From positions 62,001-126,000 of the forward strand of contig CAMJDL010000002.1 in NCBI GenBank assembly GCA_946404405.1: a DNA stretch of 64,000 bases, given 5' to 3'. A program made the translations under genes and the position numbers. Each line of letters opens with the position of its first letter. The first letter of the stretch is position 1. The notes beneath the pieces were generated by a model that saw only the letters and a list, made by a program, of their open reading frames with translations, made no database searches and was not told the origin of the DNA. Shown here piece by piece: positions 23,035 to 35,000 of the stretch. This DNA is from an uncultured Prevotella sp. (GTDB lineage Bacteria > Bacteroidota > Bacteroidia > Bacteroidales > Bacteroidaceae).

Positions 23035-26000
23035 CTATTTGACTAACAGCTTCTTCTTGTTCACAATATATACGCCATCCGCGAGAATTGGGGTTTCTAC
23101 TGTCTCGCCAGGCTGGAGGACATAGTTGGCGATAGTGACGCCACCAACATTGAGAACACGTACTGTCGTTGCCTCTGTAAGATGCGACTTGGCGATAATC
23201 TTGTGTCCCTGGACATAGATCTCGATGTCGCCGTCAAGAGCAGATTCCGGTCCGTCCAAACTGCTGATGCCATCACCGAACAGAATACGCTCAGGTATCA
23301 TCTTCGGACTCGAAGAACTCGTGACTGTAGCTGTGAAGTACGGACGGAAGGCGCTTTGCGTCGTTGTCACCTTGTTTGTCGTGTTCACAGCAGCATCGCT
23401 GCTCAGTTTGACGTATGCATTACCATCGCTGTTCAGGACGTAGTTACCCGTCTCAAGCGTCATGTTCATGTAGCTGGGCTTAAAGGTGGCAGTATAGTTC
23501 TTGCTGCCGCTATTGTCAGTCTTGGTCACACCAGCCATCTCGTCGTCACTCACACCGATGTTCTCACCCGTATTGGAAGCGAGGGTGATGACTTGCTTGT
23601 TAAGCTTTGCAATGTTGGCAGCCGTGTTCTGAGGTACGAACGAACCACTGAGGTCGAACTCATAGTAGGTCGATCCCGGCAGACCGAGAATGTACGGTGT
23701 AGCAGCTGTCAGCAACGGATATCCTTCATAACTGCGCGGTTCCTTATAGTATTGTCTGTACTGCAGGTAGGTGTCGTCATTCTTATCCTTCTGGTTGTGT
23801 ACGGGCTCGTTCTTGTAGTAGTAGTCCCACAGGAAGTCGTTGGTGGCTGTCTTGGTGTCACCATTTGCCATAGGATAGAGGAACGAAGCCTTAGCGACCT
23901 TCGTTTCATTGACGGTTTCTTCCGTAATGCCATTGAACTCACGCAGCCAGTATTCGTGACCCTTCTTGGTGCCGTTCTGGCTATTGTCACTACCACTATA
24001 GAAGTGCGTAATCTCACCCTTCTGGTCAGTAGTCACCAGTTCAGCAGTGAATGGTACGCTGATACCCATCCAGCCCTTCGTAAAGTCTACAAACTCGTTG
24101 TTGCCAGGTACGCGTTGATACCACATCAGATGGTCAGAATCGAAGCTGTAGGCTATTGGTGCGTTGAAGTCTTGCTTATCCACGAGCAGGTGGTCGTTAG
24201 TAGCCTTCAGCGAGTTCTGAACGATGTGTCCATGGACATCTGCCTCAGTTGCCTGAGTTACGAGACGATAGCCCTCAGAGTTGTCGTAGTGGCTGTTGTA
24301 AACAGGATCACTGAAGTAGCCGGAAAGCACGGTCAGCGTCTTTTCGTTAGTTGCTACTGAAGGTGCATAGACCAGCAGGTTCTGAGTCTCGTCGCAGTTC
24401 TGGATGCCAGTCAGACCGTCATCATCGAGCAACGGTGTGTAGAACAGACCGTTCTGATTATTTCCTAAGCTATAAGCTCCATTAGCCTCATTCGCGCCAT
24501 AGTGTCCTGCAAAGTCGATAGCAGTCATGTTAGGATAAGCCACCTTGCTACCGTCATACGACTTCTGTGCCAGATAAGCGTTCGGGTTGAAGTGTGCTAC
24601 ACCCATCGTCTTCGAACGGTAGTAGGCCGGTGCACGATAGACGCGGTTGGCATTGTCATCTGTTGACAGGCGGCCACCACTCTTCACCACAGCCGTCGGC
24701 ACATCCTGGTGAGCCTCTGCAGCCCATCCGTAGGTCAGCTTCTGTCCGAAGAACAGATAGTCGTCAGGCCAGATGGGGAAGTAATAAGGCTTGTTGTCGT
24801 GCTCTGTGTCTATCCAGCGGCGTTCATCGTCCGTAGTCGGGATTTCTCCTGCGGCATAGCGGAAGTCACCATCTGCGAAGCGCTCTTCAACATACTTGAT
24901 GCCGTTATAGCCAGATGAGCAAAGGCTTGCATTGACGGCATACTTACCTGTCTTCTTCTGTAGCTTGCCCTCGCTGTCCTCTTCGTAGTAGGTGTAAGTC
25001 AAAGGATCACCACCAGGCGTTGTATGGTCGTTGTAACGCTTGTACAGGTAGAAGTTGTTCAGGTCGTAAGCCACCTCACCATTGTAGAACGCCTTATCGG
25101 ACATCTTAATAGCATTACCGGCGGTATAGCCGCTATTGCTTTCAGGATAGTAGCAGTTGACGGTCTGTTCGCCAGAGGTAGCGGTAGGATTGCCAAAGAC
25201 GGCCTTTACACCGGAGGTCGGCGTGCCAGTAGTCTTCACCCAACAGCTCTCTACATAGCCGTCACCGCTGTCTGCTACACCGGCACTGGTGAACGAACCC
25301 GTCACACCGAGGTTATAGACACTACCGCAGAGCCTACCGAACAGCGAATTATTCAGACCGCTGATGGTATGGCCGTCGCCATGGAAGGTACCGTTGAAGC
25401 ATGGGTCTGAGCCCGCTGTCGAAGCAATCGATGTCCACGGTGCCGTATGGTTGATGTCCGTGCGCAGGATGAACTGCAGGTTATGACCAGCCTTCACACC
25501 ATTCGTTTCATCGGTATTCAGCAGGCTGTGACCGTTGAGGCTGCCCTCAGCAGTGACGACACCGTTGGTGACACCAGTAGAGCTGGATGACAGCAGACTC
25601 AGGTCGTAGAAATCCTTCAGCAGGTCGAGACCATTCTGAGAACTGCTGCTATAGTCGTTGATATAGATCTTCGAGTCGCGCTTCAAACGGCTGCGGTCGT
25701 AGTCGACATGCAGGTGGTTCACCTTATCGTCCATCACCTTCTTCAGGTCGTGGTAGTTGGCCACGCTGACAGGTACATGGTTAGAGTAGGTCTTACCCAG
25801 ATAAGTCTTGGCGTAGTAGGCCAGGAAGAAGCCATCCTGATACCAATAGAGCGGATCGCTGTTTGGCGTGTATTCCACACCGTTGAGATGGCTCTCTGCA
25901 TCGCCTTCTTTCTCGAACAGTTCCCAACCGCCACCGGTAATCTCGTAGGCACCCGGTGTGATAGACGGTAAGCGCATGGTGATACCCGTACCAGGCAGCA

Positions 26001-29000
26001 CGACAGATGGCGGATTGATGTCATCAACCGTAGGCACACCACTCTTGAAGTTGATGTGGATGTTCACCACATGACGCTCAGTAACCGGCGTGATGTGTGT
26101 ACCCTCGGTGTCGCTCTCCTCGTAATCGTACTTATAGACGACGGTGATTATCTTCTCCGAAGAGAGGTCGTTGATGTCGGCATGACGCGCTACATACAGC
26201 GTACTCGTCTCCATAGGCGACTCACCGTGAATAATGAAGTTGAGTTGCTTGTTGACGAGGTTTTTGTAGTTTTCTGAAGAAATCACAATACCAGCAGGCA
26301 CGTCGTTGCCATTTGTATAGGTCGTGCCACTACCAACACCCTTGACGCTCGTTACAGCACCTGTAAGCTCTCCTGAATAGTTGTCGCTATTGATGGTATA
26401 GCCCTCACGGCAGTAGTAGAATGGAAGTGAATTACCAGAACCATCTGTTGCAACCTCGTTTGCCTTGAAGGTCAACTTAGTGACATATCTGGTCTGCTCA
26501 TCACCTGACAAGCGGTCGTAGGTGTCCTTGTCAATTGTTGATCCCACAGCGTATGGTCTCTCACCATGTACGAAGCCCTCCTTGACAACATAGTACGTAC
26601 CACCTTCAGCAGCCACCTGGATGGGTGCATAGTAGTGGCGCTCATTAGGCAGTGCCTCATAGACGGTGCTGACCAGTTCGTCGCCTTGCTGGATGCTATT
26701 TGTGCTGATGGACTTGCCACCACGCTTAACGGTAACATTCGATGTCAACGTCAACGCCGCAGCGCCATTATACGTTGCCGTATAGTTGATAGGCGTTTCG
26801 AGTGAGTATTGAGGACCATTGGCCTCAGCACCATCCAGATCTGCATTCTCAGAGTCGTACTGATACTTCTGACTTACCGTACCGCCGTATTCAGGATCGA
26901 TGAGTAGGTCGAGGGCATCATAATTGAAGGTGAACATCTTACGGTCTGCAGGCGACATGGCGCTATAGGCCTCCAGTGCACGGTAGTTCTTACCAGTCTC
27001 ATAGTAGCTGCCGCCATAGAGACCTGCCGTCGTACAGATGTAGGCTGGTACCACAGCCTCGTCAATCTCTGATTCCAGAGCTGAATAGTCATCCTTTAAC
27101 TTCTCTTTCTGAGCCTGCGTCATCAGGTCGTTGACATAGATATACTCTGTCGACGAGAGCTGGATGGTAGCGGTGCTGACGTAGGCAGGAGCCGTATGTC
27201 CGTCGATAGCAGCCGCAACGGGAGCGCCCGGATAGTAGTGCGTGTTGGAACCGGCGTACTCCTTGGTCACCAAATGGGCTACAGTGAAGGTGGCCTGATC
27301 AGCTGTAGGCTTATTAGTGCCCAGACCCTGATAATCATCATACGTCTTCTTCGGTATAATCGCATTCACCGAATACTCATGCTGACCATATACACCCGTA
27401 GCCGTAGGATGGTAGGTAGGACCATCGTGATAGTCATCGCCACCTGTCTGATTCTTCTCACGTGTACTACTTTCTTTCTTCGTGTACCACTTGTTCCACT
27501 GGCTCGGATTCGTCACGTTGTAGGTGAGCAGATAACCAGTGTTGTGGCTCATGTTGTTAGACGAACGGAAAGCATCGTCGAAGGCCACATATACGTCGTG
27601 ACCGTTTCTGTCTTTCTCCACCACATCTGTATTGCCATTCTTGGTAGCTTTCTTGACTGCCAGAACCGTTTCGCCGTCAATGTCATGATTAACGGCATGT
27701 GTCTTCAGCGAGTTATATTCTGCTGGCAGCATCACATAACCGGCAGGATAGTATCTATTGTTGATATAACAGCTGTCCTTCAGGACGTAGGTGTTTGCCA
27801 CGAATAACTTCTTCTCAGAGGCCGGCAGCTTGTTCCAGTCCCAATAGCCGATAGGTGAGTTCAGCTGGTAGGTCACATCGTTGATAACCAACTTCTGTTC
27901 GCCACTAAGCGGCGTATTGTTGGATGCATCGACATAGGTCGCATAGTAGGCATAGAGGTTAGGCTGCACATCCATCAGCGTCATAGTACCGTGCGAGGCT
28001 GCACTGATGGTGATGGGCAGTTCAACGGTCTTGCTATATGCATTAGGTACACCCGTGTATGCCGAGATATACTGGTCATAAACATACACCGTACCGGCGA
28101 TATACCAATAGTGGGCAGGAACACCATCTGCTGTCAGGTATCTGTTACTGATGTTATAGCAGTCGTCGATGATGGTCTGCGAACTGTGGATAAAGTTACC
28201 CGAGGTCTGCCATTGATGTCTGGATGCATCGGGGGTGGCATAGCTGTAGTCCCACTGGGTGGCAGCACCCTCGTTCAGTGCCGTCAGCGTGGTCGTCACA
28301 TTGCTTGTTGTGCTAGGCTCACCATGCTGGTTCTTAGCATAGACGAAACCACCACCGATACCGGGCTGCACATTGATGAGGTCGAGCTCTACGATACCGG
28401 TAATGGGTCCCCAGTCCTTCTCTTCGAGTTTGTTGCCGGTACTCAGCTCCGTAGTCAGTTCCAGATAGACACCGGAAGCCAGTGCCAACTGGTTATGACA
28501 CGTACCGTTGTTGCGCTTCTTGTTGAGGATATTAGCTGACTTCCACTGGTAGTAGGTTTCACCGTTAGCCTTCAGATCTGTATTATCTGACTTGGTCTTT
28601 CTGACATCATTGAACTTCACGTCACTGGTCAGTGCACCAAGATAGTTCACTACGCTATAGATACCAAAGTAGTTGCCATGTACAGCATTGTCACCCGTCT
28701 CGCCAGCTTTGCTGTTCATCTTGTTCAGCGACACCTCACGTACACGGTTGATGGTGTAGTTGGTATAGTCCACCGTCTCAGGCACACGGTCCTGCGCACC
28801 CTTCATCACCATACGACTGCCAAAGACGCCACAGAGGTCAGCACGCTGGATGGTGTTCATGATACGTCCTGCATAGATGGATACCACACCATTCTCCTGC
28901 CAATAAGCGGGGTTAGGCACTTGCTTGCCATCCTCCGTGACGAGGATATCTAAACCATTGTCCTGAACGGAAGTGCCGTCAGCCTTGGTGAACACTGCCA

Positions 29001-32000
29001 GCAGTTCGTCCATTGGCAGGTTGGAACCTACGGAATATGTAGTACCTATATTGTCTGTACATTCTTGTAGGCACTTATATTTCAGTTCATAGTAGGCTTT
29101 CTCGCGTTCGGGCAGTACCTTGTATTGTTCGTAATCAAGTTGTTTGTCAATATGATAGTAGTCGGTGCCGTAGTTGGTGATGTTCAACTCACGATAGCCA
29201 TCGACGAAGGTCAGGTTGCCATCGCCATAGAGACCGCCGGTATGTCCCGTACCAATGGTGATAAGGTCGCGGTTATAGGCATCGTGGATAGAAGCTGTGG
29301 CATTGCCAAAGACTGTCGTAGTATTGGCAAACAGCGAGTTGCTACCCGTCGCAATATTACCACCGGCAAAGACGGCATTGTGGATGATGATACCGTCGGG
29401 GGCCAGGTTGTCCCAGATGGCGGCATCTGCAGTCTTGCTCTTCAACTTGTTAAGGGCTGAGGTAGGCACATACTCGCCTGCTTTGTATTTACCGTCACCG
29501 TTTGCACCTCCGGTATCGCCAGGTATGGTAATATCCACATAAGCCTGACTGTGCGGCTCCACCAGTACCTTACAGTCCTCGGTGAAGGATCGCTCGTTCT
29601 TCGGATTTTGTTCCGTGCCTACATTATGCGTGATGAAATTAGAGCCATCGTATTGATAGTAGTAGCCTTGGTAGTTATAGCCGGGATCAGTTGAAGCCAG
29701 TCCTTTATTATAGCGCACACCGTCTTTCTTACCGATGCGTAGATTGTTACCATCCATATAGGCGCTGTAAACCACGCCCTCGTCACCACCACCAAAGACG
29801 TTGCCATAGCCGTATGCCATGCCTTCGTTAGTACCTATCTCACCACCGTAGATATTCACGCGGGTCTGACCGAACACGTAGCCTTTGCACATCAAGCCGT
29901 TCGATGTCAGTGTGGATACTGTCGCCTTATCCATATACAGGGTACCGTCGCCACCCCAGCTGTCCTTACCACGACCTCCGCCAAAGACGTTGCGCAATAC
30001 CTTGCCGTCGAACATGTTCACCTGAGTCGTACCAGCTCTGAAGATGGTGGCATCACCATTCTCCAGGCCGCCCTTATTGAGTCCTGTCTTGTTGGCGCCA
30101 CGTCCGATAGGTCCTACCTCGCCGCCACCGAAGAGGCTACCGCGAACCTGACCACCATACATGTCAATCTGGGTGTTATCCACATAGCTGTTGACCACAT
30201 AGCCGCCACCGAAGATATTACCAGCCTGATCAATGTCATTGGGCTTCTGGTCGTCGAGTTCTTCGACATATTCTTTATTCTTATAACGGTAACCGATGTA
30301 GCCGTTGTTCAACGTAACTTTAGAAGTGCCATAAACAGAGCCACCCTCACCACCGCCATAGACGTTACGCGTGATGGCTGGAGCACCACCGGTAAAGGTG
30401 TTGGTACCCGTCTTACCGATGACCACGTTAGCCCTCGCCGGACGGTCACCGGTAAAGGCTGCAGTGATGTCGCCTTCATGGTGACCCACATGACCCAGAT
30501 AGCCACCGCCATAGACGTTACGAGCCGTACCGCCCTGCACATAGACGTTGGCACTGGCAACGAAAGCATTGCCTGGGTCTGAGAAGTTGTCAGCACCGAA
30601 GAGGTTGTCCAGACCACCGGCACGTCCGCCGGCATAGACGTCCTTCTTCACCTCACCACCCAGCACGGCCACGTATGTGGTGCCATACACGTCGCCGCTG
30701 AGTGCCACGGAAGCATCACCCAGACCGCCACCGTATGCATAACCTTCAACAATGGCTCCTTCGTTTACTATGACGTTGGTGTTATGTTTCTTACCATCCA
30801 GCAGGGTTGCTGTCTTGTCGTCGAGTTCAGCACGGTTGCTGACGTGGTTGAGGTTGGTAGCCGCGTTGTTAGCATAGTCATTCCAAGTTCCATTTGGCTC
30901 ATAGTAGGTACCTATCTTCCAGGCATCTTTCCAGTTCTCGTGCCAACGGTCTAGCGCTGCCGTCTGAACAGAAGTGGTCTGCGAACTCAATTCACTAAGG
31001 TGAGTCTTCCAATAACTATCCTGTGCACCAATCTGTGGTGACGGTTGGTCCTTATACAGATTTTGGTAGGCCTGTACACTCGCCGTGTTGAGCACATGTC
31101 CCAACTCACCGCCACCATAGACATTATAGACGCGGGCACCCTTGAGCAGGTTGACCTCGGTGTACTCCGACCAGGTGTCGATACCGCGTCCGGCACCATA
31201 GACGGTACCTGTGTAGCCCTTCGTCTTGTTAGACCATACGGGTGAAGAGATATTGACCTGCGTAAAGAGCGAACGGCGCTCGTTGTTGTTACCACCATAG
31301 ATAGCACCAAAGACTTGGGCCTTTTCGCTTGTGTTCTTATAGTTCACCTGCGTCTCATAGACATCACATGGCGGCAGAATCTGTGTACCGTAGGCACCAC
31401 CGAAGATATTGTCAATCTGGATGGTGGATTCCGCTGGCACATTGACGACGGTACGGCGCGTGATGCCTTCGTTATAGCTGCCTCCGAAAGCGTTGTGGAT
31501 CTGACCGTGTAGCAGGTCGATGATGGCAGAGGCTTCATCGAGCTTCACAGTACCATTAGCAAGCTTGTCCTTGTCAAGCCCCATTCCCATGCCGTTGTAG
31601 CTGCCTGAGCCAAAGACCTCCAGATTGCTGAACTTCTTGTTGTCATCGGGGATGTCGATAAGCACATAGCTGCGGTCTTGAGCCGCGTCATCATCTCTGT
31701 TACCGGGGAATCCCGTACCACCGCCAAATACAGCCTTGATCTTGTTCTGGTCATGCGCTCTCGGACGAATGTTCACGAAAGAGCTATGCTGATCCGGCAT
31801 CTTGGCTTCGCTGCCGTAGAGTGCCGTATTGCCGTATTCATAATAGCCATAGCCACCACCAAAGATGGAATCGACACGTCCGGCAAGATACTCAACGTAG
31901 GTCGATGACTTCAAGACATCGGGAATCACACCGGCCTTGTAGCCATGCAACTGTGTCTTGTCGGTGGCATAGTCGCGCAGACGTGCCTCGAAGTTATAGT

Positions 32001-35000
32001 CATCCTCGTAATTGCCATGGATGGTACCACCAAAGTCGTTACCACCATAGACGATATCCATAATCCAGGGGAAGCCGTCCTTATAACCTCCGTTACCGTT
32101 GGGCTGGCGTCCGATGTAGACCTCGGTATGTCCCAGAATGTCAGCATCAGTAGCACCGCCAAAGGCATCGTAGAGGCGGCCATTGCCCAGATTGACATAG
32201 GTATTGCCGCACACATCGCCCTCGCTACCGCCACCATAGAGGAATTCAGCCTCGGCAAGGTTCTCTGCCGTACCATCATTGGAATAGACCGTCGCTGTGC
32301 CGTTGAGGTTCACCGTCGTGCTGTAGGCAGGGTCAAAGTAATACTCACGGTCTATAATCATACCTTGGTCATCCTTCACGTCTCTCTTACGACCTACCAC
32401 GCCTAACTCACCGCCACCAAAGGCCTGGAACATATAGCCGTTGTTGTGGTTCACCGTAGCGCTACCCCAAATTTCAGTATTCTCACCATAACCGCCACCG
32501 AACACCGACATGGCAGCAGCATTAATTTCATAACGCTGCTTGTCGAGGTCCACGCCAGAAGCTGGGCGATTGTAGATACCTACTCCCGAGCCAAACACCT
32601 CGTCGCGCTTGACCACGTCTTCGTTGATATTGATGACCACGTTACCGTTGACGTGTCCGCTTTCATAGCAGCCGCCATAGACGTTGCCGCCCAACAAGCG
32701 GATAGCCTTATCTTCAGAGTTTTGAGCAACTTCAACGAAATCTCCTTTTTCATCATCCCACTTGTTGGTGTTCCAGACAAGATAGGTGTTCGTGGGGTCC
32801 CATCGTAGGGGTACGATAGTCAGGTTGTCAAGGTTGATTTCCAGACGGTCCTTGATATTGCCGCTGCCATCGGTGTAGTTGTCGCGTTCGTCTTTCGAAC
32901 CGATGATACCGCCTTCGTAGCTTGTACAGAGCTGCGTACCCGTCTTATTCTCGCCGGTCCATTGCTCTTCCACATTAGCATTGTTACTGCCACCCACAAA
33001 CTTCTGGTAGATATTCAGACCCTGGTTGACGGTGAAGGACATCTTACCAGGGATAGCCATACTACCTACATTACCACCACAGAAGAAGGATCCTACATAG
33101 CTGGAGTATGGCAGATAGTTTTCAGGGTCACCATTATCTACATTGTCGAACACAATACTGGGCTGCAGGGTCATGGCTACGCCTTCCATATAGCCGGCAA
33201 ACACACTGGCTTCGGTGAAGTCCATGCTACTGAAACTATTGTCGGCATAGTACTTCAGGTAGTCCTTGTTGATCATGCCTGCACCATTGTTGCCCAGATA
33301 GACGTTATCGGCAATGACATGCGAACCAATCTTCAGCTCGACCTTGGGATTCTTTTTCTTCGTCGCCAGTGAAGCACAGTTGCCACCTACGAAGATAGAA
33401 CCGTGGACGATGGTGGGGTTGTTAGCAGCTTTACCCTTTAGACGGATAGACACCTGCTCGGCATTGGGACGGAAAGCGCTGAGGGCTTCGTATGAAGTCA
33501 GACCGTCTCTTACCTTGTCACCATAGTAGAAGTCGCCAAAGGTGGGATCATCCATCAAGGTCTCATTATCCGTATAGGGGTAGGCACCGTTACCACCGCC
33601 ATAGACGTTGCCATGCACCTCAGCATAGATACCGACGGCATTACCGCCATACACACTACCGGTCACGTCGTTACCGCCATAGACGTTGTGAATATATCCG
33701 CCACGCACCAGTGTTCGTGCCGACAGCTCGTTGGGGAAATTATAGCCCGGTAGGTTCGTACAGGGCGTATATTCACCATTGATTGACGGCTTCACGTCAG
33801 CCATACGACAGCCGCCATAGAGGTTGTCGACGATGAGGGTGGAGTGTTCAGGAATCTCCATCAACAGGCCTTCGGGACAGGTCATGTTACCCCTGTTACC
33901 ACCGCTGTAGAGGTTGCGCACCTTGCCTGCCAGCAAGTTCCATGTCGGACGGATGTTCATCTCAGCCTGATTGTTGCCGCCAAAGAAGCGACCAACTTGG
34001 TAGGCACCGCTGCTGGGTGCAGAGAAGGTGGTGTTGATACCCATCTCCTTGAAACGGGCGGTGCTCAGAAGGTCGGTTTTACCTTCATGCGATGCTTCAG
34101 TGGCTGAGAGGTCTTCCTTGCCATCAGCATCAACATAGATATGGTTCACCACCGCACTGGGGTTGTCAATGTGGATAATAGCCTTATCCTTCACTGTGAC
34201 ATTGTTACCACCACCGTATGCATAGACGATAGAACCGCCTACCACCTCGAGGTAGGTTTTGTCAAGTTCTGGCATCTGGAAGCCCACCTCACCTTCTGCG
34301 GTCTCCAACTGTACGATGGGCGTTTCGTGGTTTTTGTCGCTCTTGCTATAGATGGTGTGGATCACCTTGCCTTCTGTTGTTCCGGGTGTCTGCTCATAGT
34401 CGTAGTCACCATTACTACCGGCGAAGAGCTGTCCGATATATACTTTTTGGGCATCTTCTGCGGGTTTCACGTCAGTGGTGCTCTTGCCATAGGCAGCATT
34501 CTCTGGGTTTGACGCTGCCGCAGCAATTTCTTCTGCTGTGTAATGCTCACTGGTAGCTTTGGTGCTGACGCGCACATAGCTGTTGAACGTGTTATCGACA
34601 TCGTTTTTCTTGATGTCTGTAGCATCTTCTGAATTGCGCTTCACTGCTGTCAGTTCTGTAGGCATGGTCTCACCTACAGCAGCAGCTGTACCAATCTGGC
34701 CAGCGATATCGTTGCCGCCAAATACCTGATTGGCAACAATATAGCCAGTAGCGTGCTCACCGTCGATATGTACGAAGGTGTTGCCGCCCACATTTGCCAT
34801 ACGGGCACCACCAAACACCTTACCCTGCGGGTCTTTAAGGGGACGTGTGGTACCGGCCTCTACGGCACCGATGTCGCCAGACAGCACGGTGACTTTCGTG
34901 CTGCCGCCTACGTAACCCTTGTTACCGCCACCATATACGTTACCACCAATCTTAATCTGCCCCTGTGCTACAATCGTGCTCAGGAGTACAACTATCAATA

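Noticed and set aside
23182..24360. 392-codon plus-strand frame opposite the end of the 3,994-aa gene
   Set aside because: It is antisense to clear coding sequence with a sorting-domain-like end, and its translation has no recognisable domain.
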